64,000 bases of DNA from Agitococcus lubricus (lineage in GTDB: Bacteria; Pseudomonadota; Gammaproteobacteria; Pseudomonadales; Moraxellaceae): positions 186,001 through 250,000 of the forward strand of contig NZ_QAON01000003.1 in assembly GCF_003051055.1 (NCBI RefSeq), written 5' to 3'. The notes beneath the pieces were generated by a model, which was given only the letters and a program-made list of their open reading frames with translations, ran no database searches and was not told the origin of the DNA. Positions 16,073-24,751 of this stretch are shown in pieces; the first letter of the stretch is position 1; the number at the start of each line of letters is the position of its first letter. The position numbers and the translations under genes are program-made.

Positions 16073-18162
16073 TGCCCTTGTAAGCTAACACGAAAGCTAC
16101 GCGCTTCTGCAGGATGAACGTGTACATCTTCAATGCCTGTACGGTCTGGATTTTGTGGCGAGCATGCGCTGTCTTGCTGGTCGTAAGGTGTACAAGAGGC
16201 ATAATAATAAGCAATATCTTGATTTTGTTGATTAAATACATTCAATACATCAAGTCTCAATGATAACTGCGGGTTGTAATGATAACTCAGTTTAAGGTTG
16301 GTGACAGTAGAAGACTCAGCACGAATTTGATTATCTTCGGTGAGTGGTCGGCTGCCTAAATAGCGTAAGCGTGCATCTAAAAACCAACGACTAGAAAATT
16401 GCATATTTATGCCAAGAGTGCCTGTTTTTTCGACAGCATTGGGAATATAAGACTCTGACGTATTGTCAGTTTTGAAGCGTGCTTTTGACCATGTAATATC
16501 CGCTTCTAGACTCAGCCAGTCATTGAGTGCATAGTGCTGACTTAATTCTACACCGTAACGTTTGCTAGGTTTGTTTTCTTCGGTGTTGCCTGCATCGCCA
16601 ATAAATACCAGTTCTGAGTCGCTGTCTAATTGCCATATAGCCAGTGTACGGTCTAAGTTTTTTGCTAACTTAGTTCGTAAACCCAATTCTAAGGCGCGAG
16701 TTTTTACTAAGGCAGGGGAAGGGGCTGCGGCTTGTAAATAGTTGGCATCACGCGGGTCTGGATTGAGTCGTGTGCTAGTCCCACGCGCATCATTACTATG
16801 AAAGCCATAGCCCCAATTCGCATAGTATTCATCATGAGGCGTAGGGTTAAAACTGAGACCAAATTTAGGGCTAAACATATGAGCAGATTCCTGACCACTA
16901 TTGGCATTTAAGTGCGCTTCTACCTCACTATAAAAAAAATCAGCGCGTAGTCCAATCAGACTGCGTAGGCTTGGTGTCCATTGGATTTGTTGTTGACCAT
17001 ATAAACCCACCAGTGCTTGCTGCACCTTATCTTCGCGAATGGTATCGGTGTTTTGTCTGGCTTGAGAGAGATAAAGACCAACTTCGTCAATGGCATCATA
17101 GCGGCCTTCAATGCCTAAACGATGTTGTATGGGTAAACCATCAAAGCTAGTTAATTGCGTTTGTTCATGCTCAAAGCCAAACACAGTGCGGTTATCAACT
17201 TGATGAAATTGGTCACCTTGTGAGGGATTATCTAAAAAATAACTAAAGTTTGAATACAGGTCTAATTCATAGTTGAGGACATAAAATGAGGATTGCGATT
17301 GTTGTTCGGCTTGGTTGTGACGATGTTGCCAAGACAAACTCAGCCGACGACTATTGCCACCATCGGTTTTGTCAATCGTGTCATAGCGGTCTAGTATGCC
17401 CGCCTGAATAAGCCGCTCAGGAATTTGGTCTGTGGCTTGCCATGAGGCATCGTAGGCCAATACATTGATTGCCCAACCATTATCTGGCTTGCCGTGGGTA
17501 AAACGTAACACAGCGTTGACTTTTTCGAGGTCTTCTTCGAGCTGCCAAGGGCCATTATTGCGTTGAAGCTCAAGGGCATACCAGAGTTTATTACTTGCTG
17601 AGAGTGTCTGAGGTTGAGCGAATACAAGCCGTTGATAATCATGTTCGCCCAGTGTGGTTAACAACATAGATTGTGGTAAAGACCATAGATAATCAATATC
17701 CGCACTGCCTGCACTGGCAAAATCCCCATCTTTGGCATCATAACTGCCTTTTCGGTAGTGAATAGAAGCAATTAACTCAGGAATAACAAAGTTCAAATCG
17801 CTGTAACCTTGACCATGACCGTGGGTTGGCATATTGACAGGCATATCAAGTACAGAAGTCGCAAAATCCGTACCGTGGTCTAAATTAAAACCCCGCAAAA
17901 AATATTGATTTGCTTTGCCATCGCTGCTGTGTTGTGTGACCACAAGGCCTGGTACGGTTTCTAAAATTTCACCTGTTCTGAGAATAGCGCGTTGTGTCAA
18001 GGATTGGCCTTCGATAATGCCTTCACTTGCTGTTGTGGCAATCCCTATGTGTTTTTCGGTTTGGCTATGTACGGTTACGGTACTCAGTACTGGCATATCA
18101 CTGGCCACTGCAAAAGAGCTATAACAAAAACTGATGTAGATAAAAAATCGAGAGCTGCGCAT
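16066..18162 (-). CDS. TonB-dependent outer-membrane receptor
   Basis: The 698-residue receptor has a signal peptide (to about residue 20), a TonB-box-like STVTVHS region, a plug domain (RTGEILETVPGLVVTQHSSDGKANQYFLRGFN) and a beta barrel ending in VSLQGQW. The plug contains a His-rich loop PTHGHGQGYSDLN, and the C-terminal loop has DVHVHPAE; both could touch a metal or metal chelate. It is transcribed with its own tonB and is divergent from the DUF4331 gene from a matching promoter. The cargo is not known; metal or metallophore is the best inference because of the HupE/UreJ-like protein in the same cluster. Confidence 0.93.
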   Translation of the reverse strand: MRSSRFFIYISFCYSSFAVASDMPVLSTVTVHSQTEKHIGIATTASEGIIEGQSLTQRAILRTGEILETVPGLVVTQHSSDGKANQYFLRGFNLDHGTDFATSVLDMPVNMPTHGHGQGYSDLNFVIPELIASIHYRKGSYDAKDGDFASAGSADIDYLWSLPQSMLLTTLGEHDYQRLVFAQPQTLSASNKLWYALELQRNNGPWQLEEDLEKVNAVLRFTHGKPDNGWAINVLAYDASWQATDQIPERLIQAGILDRYDTIDKTDGGNSRRLSLSWQHRHNQAEQQSQSSFYVLNYELDLYSNFSYFLDNPSQGDQFHQVDNRTVFGFEHEQTQLTSFDGLPIQHRLGIEGRYDAIDEVGLYLSQARQNTDTIREDKVQQALVGLYGQQQIQWTPSLRSLIGLRADFFYSEVEAHLNANSGQESAHMFSPKFGLSFNPTPHDEYYANWGYGFHSNDARGTSTRLNPDPRDANYLQAAAPSPALVKTRALELGLRTKLAKNLDRTLAIWQLDSDSELVFIGDAGNTEENKPSKRYGVELSQHYALNDWLSLEADITWSKARFKTDNTSESYIPNAVEKTGTLGINMQFSSRWFLDARLRYLGSRPLTEDNQIRAESSTVTNLKLSYHYNPQLSLRLDVLNVFNQQNQDIAYYYASCTPYDQQDSACSPQNPDRTGIEDVHVHPAEARSFRVSLQGQW

Positions 18163-18203
18163 GTAGAGTCCTTATTGTCGTCGCAAAAGTATTTTTGATA
18201 CTT

Positions 18204-18235
18204 AGCTATACGAACCCAAACACAATTTAGATGCA
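18204..18235 (-). promoter_or_regulatory. Putative ECF-sigma promoter of the TonB receptor operon
   Basis: Read on the minus strand: TGCATCTAAA, 13 nt, CGTATAGCT. The same two blocks with the same 13-nt spacing stand on the plus strand at 18278-18309 before the DUF4331 gene. The -10-like CGTATA block is of the kind used by ECF sigma factors, and an ECF sigma gene lies in the same cluster. Confidence 0.7.
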
Positions 18236-18277
18236 CCGCTCGCAATTTTTAAAGTCAAATAATAAAAAAGAATATAT

Positions 18278-18309
18278 TGCATCCAAAAGCCAATTCACGA
18301 CGTATAGCT
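18278..18309 (+). promoter_or_regulatory. Putative ECF-sigma promoter of the DUF4331 operon
   Basis: TGCATCCAAA, 13 nt, CGTATAGCT. It differs from the minus-strand copy at 18204-18235 by one base in the -35-like block. Transcription would start near 18316 and leave a leader of about 150 nt before the DUF4331 ATG at 18466. That leader holds a small hairpin GGAGA/TCTCC at 18313-18330 and no recognisable riboswitch. Confidence 0.7.
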
Positions 18310-18465
18310 TGTAGGAGAGTAAAAAATCTCCATAGCGCTTAGCGTGAATGTGCGCCTCAAACTACTGCCGCTATACACCAGCACACTGTGTTAGATGATG
18401 TGTGTTTTTAACCAAATAGCTCTACTTTATAAGCTATGCGTAATAAAAAAATTGAGGATGTATCA

Positions 18466-19968
18466 ATGGCTACTTTACACCGTCGTTTTGCCTTAACCGC
18501 CTTAACAGGGGCATTATTGAGTTTGTCGATGACCACAGCCTTTGCGTCTAGTCATCGTGAAGCACCATCAATCACCAAATCACCGAAAGTGGATGCCACC
18601 GATTTTTATATGTTTAGAAGTTATGAAGCTAACAGAGCAGGCTTTGTAACGCTAATTGCCAATTATTTACCGCTACAAGATGCCTATGGTGGGCCTAATT
18701 ATTTTAGCTTAGACCCAAACGCCTTATATGAAATTCATATTGATAATACAGGCGATGCAGTTGAAGATTTAACCTTTCAATTTCGATTTAAGAATAATTT
18801 AGCCGACCTGCAAGTGCCTGTGAATGGCGTTAACGTCTCTGTACCGCTTATTAATATTGGTCAAATTTCTGCGGCTAATAACAGTGCACTCAACGTCAGA
18901 GAAAGTTATTCACTGGATGTAGTGAAAGGTACACGTCGGGGTGGTGTGCGTATGGCGGTGACAGGCAGCAATGGCCAAACGTCCTTTACTAAGCCCGTAG
19001 ATAATATTGGCAATAAATCCATTCCTAACTATGCTAGCTATGCTAATAATTTTATTCATACGATTAACATTCCTAATTGCGCCACACAAGGAAAAGTGTT
19101 TGTCGGGCAGCGCAAAGACCCCTTTGCTGTCAATTTGGGTGAAACCTTTGATTTGGTTAATATTAAAGCACCAGCGACGGCCTTCGACCCGAATGCTGAA
19201 GATAAAGGCTTAGATACCTTAAAAGATAAAAACGTCACTACGTTAGCTTTAGAATTGCCGATTAGTTGTTTAACAGCCGCTAATGAGCCTGTGATTGGTG
19301 CATGGACAACAGCCAGTTTACGCCAAGCACGTTTGTTAAATCCTGCACCTAAAAGTGGTCATAACAATGCCAGTAAAGAAGGTGGGGCATGGACACAGGT
19401 ATCACGTTTAGGCATGCCATTAGTGAATGAAGTGGTGATTGGTCTCAAGGATAAAGATAAGTTTAATGCCAGTAAACCCAAAGATGACGCACAGTTTGCG
19501 ACTTATGTGACCAATCCAACGTTGCCAGCCTTATTAGAAATCTTGTTTGGGAGTGCAGGCGTAAAAGCTCCCACTAAATTTCCGCGTCAAGATTTAGTCA
19601 CCGCCTTTTTGACAGGCGTAGAAGGCTTAAATAAGCCAAAAACCGTGACACCATCCGAAATGTTACGTCTCAATACCACCATTGCCCCAGCCGCTAAAGA
19701 CCAGCAAAAACGCTTAGCCGTATTAGCGGGTGATAATGCAGGCTTCCCGAATGGTCGTCGTCCAGGGGATGATGTGGTGGATATTGCTTTGCGTGTGGTG
19801 ATGGGGCGTTTGTGTTTGTTAAATGTTGGCTGTACAGCAGCTGATGCACCGTCTGCGGCGATAGATTTTACCGATGGTGCGTTACAAAGCCCAAGCCAAT
19901 TTGATGATAGCTTCCCCTATCTCAAACCTGCTTTAGCAGGCTCACCTAATGTTGCCTCAAGCAAATAA
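18466..19968 (+). CDS. DUF4331 exported protein
   Basis: The 500-residue protein starts at ATG 18466 (GAGGATG upstream) with a clear signal peptide (LTALTGALLSLSMTTAFAS). The mature part opens with SSHREAPSITKSPKVDATDFYMFRSYE, the hallmark of DUF4331. The family function is not established; the conserved HREAP and D-T-D-F residues suggest a ligand or metal site. It is the first gene of a plus-strand set with a lipoprotein, TPR protein and HupE/UreJ-like protein, followed by an ECF sigma/anti-sigma pair. A putative ECF promoter lies at 18278. Confidence 0.9.
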   Translation: MATLHRRFALTALTGALLSLSMTTAFASSHREAPSITKSPKVDATDFYMFRSYEANRAGFVTLIANYLPLQDAYGGPNYFSLDPNALYEIHIDNTGDAVEDLTFQFRFKNNLADLQVPVNGVNVSVPLINIGQISAANNSALNVRESYSLDVVKGTRRGGVRMAVTGSNGQTSFTKPVDNIGNKSIPNYASYANNFIHTINIPNCATQGKVFVGQRKDPFAVNLGETFDLVNIKAPATAFDPNAEDKGLDTLKDKNVTTLALELPISCLTAANEPVIGAWTTASLRQARLLNPAPKSGHNNASKEGGAWTQVSRLGMPLVNEVVIGLKDKDKFNASKPKDDAQFATYVTNPTLPALLEILFGSAGVKAPTKFPRQDLVTAFLTGVEGLNKPKTVTPSEMLRLNTTIAPAAKDQQKRLAVLAGDNAGFPNGRRPGDDVVDIALRVVMGRLCLLNVGCTAADAPSAAIDFTDGALQSPSQFDDSFPYLKPALAGSPNVASSK

Positions 19969-19981
19969 GAGAGAGTAAATC

Positions 19982-20209
19982 ATGAAAAAAATACTTCTTC
20001 TTTGTGTTTTAGGGGGCTTGTTGGCTGCTTGTAATGATAACGATTCTGAGCCGATGACTAAGGGTAATGTGACCAAACCTGCACAGGATAGTTTTACGAC
20101 AACGGTACAAGCGCAAGCCACCAGTAGTCCAGAAGATACTGAGCCTGTTGACATTGAAGCGATTGCATTAAGCAGCGCCGAAGATACAGAACCTGTCAGT
20201 ATTCAATAA
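19982..20209 (+). CDS. Small acidic lipoprotein, unknown function
   Basis: A 75-residue protein with a lipoprotein signal (LLGGLLAAC-like lipobox, Cys17). The mature part is acidic and holds a duplicated segment SSPEDTEPVDI / SSAEDTEPVSI. It begins 13 bp after the DUF4331 stop and should be in the same transcript. I recognise no family. The 10-bp hairpin at 20220-20244 follows. Confidence 0.75.
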   Translation: MKKILLLCVLGGLLAACNDNDSEPMTKGNVTKPAQDSFTTTVQAQATSSPEDTEPVDIEAIALSSAEDTEPVSIQ

Positions 20210-20219
20210 TTCTTGGCAA

Positions 20220-20244
20220 TCTGAGACTGCATGTCAGTCTCAGA
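20220..20244. terminator. Perfect hairpin after the small lipoprotein gene
   Basis: TCTGAGACTG-CATGT-CAGTCTCAGA is a 10-bp stem with a 5-nt loop and no T-run. It may weaken read-through into the TPR gene or protect the 3' end of the DUF4331-lipoprotein message. Confidence 0.5.
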
Positions 20245-20282
20245 GCTAAGGCAAATACTTGGTCTAGATTTGGTGAAGATAT

Positions 20283-21413
20283 ATGGGACGTTTATCTTGT
20301 CTGGTAATAGGAATTATGAGTGTGTCATTGACCTCTGTTGTCACTGCCGCGCCCAGAATTCCGCATGATATCAATGAGGTATTAGCCGTTTTACCTACCA
20401 AATTGACACAACAGCAAATCATGCCCAAGACAGCGTTAACGCAAGAGCAAACCATTAGCCAAGTTCAACACTTTCTAAAACTGGCGACAGAAAATGCCGA
20501 CCCACGTTATCTGGGTTATGCACAAGCCTTATTACAACCGTGGTCAACGACACAACATAGAGATATTTTGTTGCTACGCGCACGAATAGCACAAATGAAT
20601 CACGATTTTGATGCGGCATTAAAGGATTTAGATACCGTTTTAGCGCAATCACCTAATCATGCCGAAGCTTTATTATTAAAAACGGGTATTTATTTGGTTA
20701 AAGGCGAAATAAATCTAGCTCAGCAGAGTTGTCAGCCACTTCGACAGTTAGCTACCTTAGTATTTGGCTTAATTTGCCAAACACAAATTCAAGCATTGGG
20801 TAAAAATGCTGAGCAAGCCTATCAACAAATGTTAAAGCTCAGCACCCTCGTCGCGAGTTTAGAAGATGAGCAGCAAGCGTGGTTTTATTTGGCATTTGGC
20901 GATTTAGCCATGCGTTTGGGCAATTATCAACAAGCTGAGTTTTTATATAAAAAAATTCCACAGCGTCAGCCTGTGGTGTTGGCTGCGATTGCTGACCTTT
21001 GGTTGCTACAAAAGCGTTATGCAGACGTGCAAACCTTATTGATAGGGCATCAACAACAAGATGCCTTGTTACTGCGTTTAGCCATTGCCGAAAAGCAACT
21101 GGCCACTAAACAAGCAAATCTGTACCAACAAATCTTAGCGAATCGTTTTGCCGCCTTGCGACAACGTGGTGACGACAGTCATTTACGCGAAGAGGCAATA
21201 TTTGCCCTGAAAGTACAAGCCCAACCGGCTGCCAGTTTGTTATTGGCAAGAAAAAATTGGCAACAACAACGTGAGCCAGCCGATGCCGTGATTTATTGGC
21301 AAGCGGCTTCTGCGCAACAATCGACGAGTGACCTTAAGTTGTTAAAAGAGTGGTATCAAAGCACAGGCTTAAAGGATAAAACGGTGATGATGGCACAAGG
21401 AGTGTCGCCATGA
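20283..21413 (+). CDS. Exported TPR-repeat protein
   Basis: The 376-residue protein has a signal peptide (cleavage after VVTAA, about residue 23) and helical repeats of TPR type (for example ARIAQMNHDFDAALKDLDTV and the LYLVKGEINLAQQ region). Such proteins usually act as scaffolds. The stop overlaps the HupE/UreJ-like start by 4 bp, showing translational coupling. In the DUF4331 cluster it may bridge periplasmic partners of the membrane protein; that is inference. Confidence 0.8.
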   Translation: MGRLSCLVIGIMSVSLTSVVTAAPRIPHDINEVLAVLPTKLTQQQIMPKTALTQEQTISQVQHFLKLATENADPRYLGYAQALLQPWSTTQHRDILLLRARIAQMNHDFDAALKDLDTVLAQSPNHAEALLLKTGIYLVKGEINLAQQSCQPLRQLATLVFGLICQTQIQALGKNAEQAYQQMLKLSTLVASLEDEQQAWFYLAFGDLAMRLGNYQQAEFLYKKIPQRQPVVLAAIADLWLLQKRYADVQTLLIGHQQQDALLLRLAIAEKQLATKQANLYQQILANRFAALRQRGDDSHLREEAIFALKVQAQPAASLLLARKNWQQQREPADAVIYWQAASAQQSTSDLKLLKEWYQSTGLKDKTVMMAQGVSP

Positions 21414-22510
21414 AATATCTAGTTATATTATGGCTTTGTTTATATAGCAGTATTGTCACTGCCCACAAAGCCAGCGACAGTTATTTGACCTTAAATGTTC
21501 AAGACGATGCGACGGTGCTAGGACGTTGGGATATTGCCTTACGCGACTTGGATTTATTATTAAATCTAGATGAAAACCAAGATAGACAACTGACATGGGG
21601 CGAGGTGTTACAGCAAAATCAGGCAATTGAACAATTAGCACGGAGCAACTTACTGCTACAACGTGGCGAACCGTGCCAAACATTTCAGTTTCAGCCTTTA
21701 GCCATAGACAGTCATGTGGATGGCCAATATGCGGTATTACAGTTTCAGACTCAGTGTGCCAGTGCAGGCGACTGGCAGCTTAAATATCAACTATTGGCAA
21801 ATATAGATCAAACACATCGCGGCATTTTGCAATGGCAGCAAAATTATCAGGTACTAACGCCTGCTAATACATGGCAAACACTGGGGATAGCCACAACCAA
21901 AACACAAACATTTAGTCAATTTTGGCAACAAGGTGTGATTCATATTTGGTTGGGATATGACCATATTTTGTTCTTAATTTCCTTGTTATTGCCTGTGGTG
22001 TTAATACGGCAGCAACAAGGCTGGCGAGCGGTGACGGATTGGCGTGTTGCAATGATAGATGCCACATGGATTGTCACCGCCTTTACCGTAGCTCATTCCA
22101 TCACCTTAGTCTTAGCCGCACAACAATGGCTTTATTTACCTTCACGGTGGGTGGAGTCGGTGATTGCTTTATCGGTGATGATAGCCGCCTTACATAATTT
22201 ATGGCCAATATGGCATCGTTATCGTTGGTTAATGGCTTTTGTTTTTGGTTTGATTCATGGTTTTGGTTTTGCCAGCGTCTTAGCCGATATTCAGGTGGAA
22301 GGACAAATATCACTGACGGCATTATTAGGTTTTAATGTGGGAGTGGAAACAGGCCAATTAGCGATTGTGTTACTGCTGATTCCCATCCTGTATCGCTTCA
22401 GAGAATCTTCAAAATATCAATCGCTTATATTAAAAGGTGGCTCAGGTGTGATTTTGTTGATCGCTTGTTTATGGTTTGTTGAACGCGTATTTGCTATTCA
22501 ATTTGGATGA
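21410..22510 (+). CDS. HupE/UreJ-type membrane protein with periplasmic N-terminal domain
   Basis: The 366-residue protein has a signal peptide, a periplasmic domain of about 150 residues, and then about six to seven membrane helices of the HupE/UreJ_2 type (FIHIWLGYDHILFLISLLLP, TVAHSITL, LIHGFGFA). Conserved His and Asp in these helices are linked to nickel/cobalt or other metal transport in relatives. The periplasmic domain carries an EF-hand-like loop DENQDRQLTWGE, which has the right spacing for Ca2+ binding. Coupled to the TPR gene by a 4-bp overlap. A metal-uptake role with the TonB receptor is inferred from context. Confidence 0.85.
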   Translation: MKYLVILWLCLYSSIVTAHKASDSYLTLNVQDDATVLGRWDIALRDLDLLLNLDENQDRQLTWGEVLQQNQAIEQLARSNLLLQRGEPCQTFQFQPLAIDSHVDGQYAVLQFQTQCASAGDWQLKYQLLANIDQTHRGILQWQQNYQVLTPANTWQTLGIATTKTQTFSQFWQQGVIHIWLGYDHILFLISLLLPVVLIRQQQGWRAVTDWRVAMIDATWIVTAFTVAHSITLVLAAQQWLYLPSRWVESVIALSVMIAALHNLWPIWHRYRWLMAFVFGLIHGFGFASVLADIQVEGQISLTALLGFNVGVETGQLAIVLLLIPILYRFRESSKYQSLILKGGSGVILLIACLWFVERVFAIQFG

Positions 22511-22648
22511 TAACTGATGACCTGACAAGAGAATTAGGGCATAGTTGTGAACCTATTGAGAAGTCATCATACTAATCAGTATTGATGGTATTACTTACTC
22601 GATGGTGTAAATAATAAGCTTTAAAACTCAACGATATTGGGGAAGGAC

Positions 22649-23191
22649 ATGGCGGAAGATTTAGCCGTCTTATTGTGCAAAACGGCCTTAGGCGATCAGC
22701 GTGCGTTTGAACGATTGTATCAATTATCCTCACCAAAATTATACGGTGTCGCCTTAGTGGTTCTGAAGCGCAAAGACTTAGCAGAGGAAGCCTTGCAAGA
22801 TGCTTTTGTCAGTGTTTGGCATTCGGCGCACAGCTTTTCGATGGAGAAAGGCAGTGCGCAAACATGGTTAACCACAATTGTTCGTAATCGTTGTTTGGAT
22901 AAGTTACGTCGCCAGCCGCAAGGCATTGTCGATTTACAACCCGAAGAATGGGAAAACATGATTTCTGACAAGGCAGAGCCTTTAGACGAAGTGATGGCCG
23001 ATGCCGATGCAAAGCGCTTAAATAAATGTTTAGAACATTTGGATGAAAATCAGCGTAAATCGGTGGCTTTAGCCTACTTTCAAGGCTTATCGCACAGTCA
23101 ATTAGCTACCCAACTCAGTGCGCCATTGGGGACAGTCAAAGCATGGGTCAGACGTGGCCTCGATAAATTGAAGGGGTGTTTGCAGTTATGA
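22649..23191 (+). CDS. ECF (sigma-70 family) RNA polymerase sigma factor
   Basis: The 180-residue protein has region 2 (AFERLYQLSSPKLYGVALVVL, LAEEALQDAFVSVWHSA, WLTTIVRNRCLDKLRR) and region 4 (LDENQRKSVALAYFQGLSHSQLA..LGTVKAWVRRGL), and no region 1 or 3, as in ECF sigma factors. Start ATG 22649 has GGGAAGG 3-4 nt before it; an upstream TTG is unlikely. It overlaps the anti-sigma gene by ATGA. It is best linked to the paired promoters at 18204 and 18278. An imperfect inverted repeat (CATCATACT / AGTATTGATG) lies upstream at 22565-22587. Confidence 0.93.
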   Translation: MAEDLAVLLCKTALGDQRAFERLYQLSSPKLYGVALVVLKRKDLAEEALQDAFVSVWHSAHSFSMEKGSAQTWLTTIVRNRCLDKLRRQPQGIVDLQPEEWENMISDKAEPLDEVMADADAKRLNKCLEHLDENQRKSVALAYFQGLSHSQLATQLSAPLGTVKAWVRRGLDKLKGCLQL

Positions 23192-23886
23192 ATTATCAGC
23201 AACCCGAATTACAACAACGCCTTGCCGCTGAGTATGTATTAGGTACCTTACATGGTCAGGCCAGAGTCCGTTTTGAAGCGCTCATGGTTGAACAACCTGC
23301 CTTACGGCGTTTAGTCATGGCATGGGAACAACGGCTCGCGCCTTTGTCCTCTCAAATTAAAGCCCAGCCTGTACCTGCAACGGTATGGCCTAAAGTCCGC
23401 CAGCGTTTAGGTTTTGAACCGATGCCTGCACCCAAAACAGGTTTAACTTTTTGGCATAAATGGTTGTGGAGTGGCAGTGTATTTGCCTCGGTCTTTGCAG
23501 GCATGTTGATTTGGAAAAACTTAATTTATCAAGCACCTGTCATACCCAGTTTTAAGGATGTGGCAGTCTTGAGTAGTGATAAAGCTGAACCTGTGTGGAT
23601 TGTTAGAATTACCGATGATGGTCAGCAACTCAAACTCAGTAGTTTAGATTTACCCAATGTACCCACTGACCGAGATTTAGAATTATGGGCAATTGCTGAT
23701 AGCGCACCCGAATCCTTGGGGGTGATGCGCGTTGTGAATGGCCAAGTCGAACTGATTTTTAGTGCCAAACAAAAACAACGCTTTGACCAAGGTAAAGTGT
23801 TAGCAATTAGTTTAGAGCCTAAAGGTGGCTCACCCACAGGCAGTCCAACAGGCGCAGTGTTATTTACAGGAAAGTTAAAAATTTAG
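23188..23886 (+). CDS. Anti-sigma factor (RskA-like)
   Basis: The 232-residue protein starts at ATG 23188, overlapping the sigma stop by 4 bp. An N-terminal cytoplasmic domain (LAAEYVLGTLHGQARVRFEALM) of the anti-sigma type is followed by one transmembrane helix (WSGSVFASVFAGMLIW) and a periplasmic RskA-like domain (DRDLELWAIADSAPESLGVM). It should hold the ECF sigma inactive at the membrane until an envelope signal arrives. No HxxxCxxC zinc motif is visible. The repeat cluster at 23884 begins at the stop. Confidence 0.9.
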   Translation: MNYQQPELQQRLAAEYVLGTLHGQARVRFEALMVEQPALRRLVMAWEQRLAPLSSQIKAQPVPATVWPKVRQRLGFEPMPAPKTGLTFWHKWLWSGSVFASVFAGMLIWKNLIYQAPVIPSFKDVAVLSSDKAEPVWIVRITDDGQQLKLSSLDLPNVPTDRDLELWAIADSAPESLGVMRVVNGQVELIFSAKQKQRFDQGKVLAISLEPKGGSPTGSPTGAVLFTGKLKI

Positions 23887-23979
23887 GTGGTTTGGTTTCG
23901 ACTTCGCTCAACCACCACGACTTCACTCAGCCACCTCGATTTCGCGATATTAGCGTTGGCTGAGCGGAGTCTAAGCCAA
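23884..23979. repeat. Cluster of dispersed CTGAGCGAAGTCGAA repeats
   Basis: Three degenerate copies lie between convergent genes: GGTTTCGACTTCGCTCAACC near 23893, ACTTCACTCAGCC near 23920, and TTGGCTGAGCGGAGTCTAA at 23956. They share the core of the copies at 1290 and 2819. No separate terminator is needed to explain the hairpins they can form. Confidence 0.7.
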
Positions 23980-23982
23980 ATA

Positions 23983-24735
23983 TTACACGGCATAACCGCC
24001 ATTTTTGCGGTCAAGTTTGCGTAATAAAGCAGGCCAAGCCAATGCGCCTCCCATACCCAAAGTCACTTGTGCCATTTGTTGTGAGGCCATTGCCAAGATA
24101 TTGTCGGGAATATGGACTAATTCATGGCCACCTGACTGGGCGCGTACTTGCACCATACACGCGGCTTCAAAAATATACATCGCTAAAAATGCCTCAGCGA
24201 CCGATTTTCCTACCGTTAATAAACCATGATTTCTGAGCATCAAAAAGTTTTTCGCCCCCAAATCAGCCAATAAGCGTGGCTTTTCATCTTCTAATAAGGC
24301 CACACCTTCATAATCGTGATAGGCCAAGGATGACAAAACAAAATAAGCCTGTTGCGAGAGAGGCAATACGCCATTTTTTTGCGCAGAAACGGCAACTCCG
24401 TTAATGGAGTGTGTGTGCATGACACACTGTGCATCTTCACGCGCCCCATGAATACAACTATGAATGGTAAAACCTGCGGGATTGATGGGATAGGGCGAGT
24501 CCATGACTTTTTCGCCAGCTAAGTTAATTTTGACTAAAGACGAGGCGGTGATTTCTTCAAACATCATGCCGTAAGGATTAATGAGAAAATGCTCGGTATT
24601 GGGAATTTTGACAGTAATATGGGTAAAAATTAAATCATCCCAACCATATAAAGCGACTAAACGATAGGCAGCAGCCAAATCAACACGGGCTTGCCATTCT
24701 TCGCTAGAAACAAGATTTTTAAGTGATTGCGTCAT
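23983..24735 (-). CDS. Class II aldolase/adducin-domain protein
   Basis: The 250-residue protein has the class II aldolase/adducin fold: FTHITVKIPN near the N-terminus, INPYGMMFEEIT, the metal ligands in MHTHS, and a further His in MLRNHGLLTVG. Relatives include L-fuculose-phosphate aldolases and many uncharacterised members fused to alpha-adducin. An acid residue near E74 could act as base. AAGGAAATTTCT precedes the start. It is upstream of, but separated from, copC/copD by different orientation logic (same strand, 17 bp after copD stop), so co-transcription from the copC side is possible. Confidence 0.87.
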   Translation of the reverse strand: MTQSLKNLVSSEEWQARVDLAAAYRLVALYGWDDLIFTHITVKIPNTEHFLINPYGMMFEEITASSLVKINLAGEKVMDSPYPINPAGFTIHSCIHGAREDAQCVMHTHSINGVAVSAQKNGVLPLSQQAYFVLSSLAYHDYEGVALLEDEKPRLLADLGAKNFLMLRNHGLLTVGKSVAEAFLAMYIFEAACMVQVRAQSGGHELVHIPDNILAMASQQMAQVTLGMGGALAWPALLRKLDRKNGGYAV

Positions 24736-24751
24736 AGAAATTTCCTTAATT

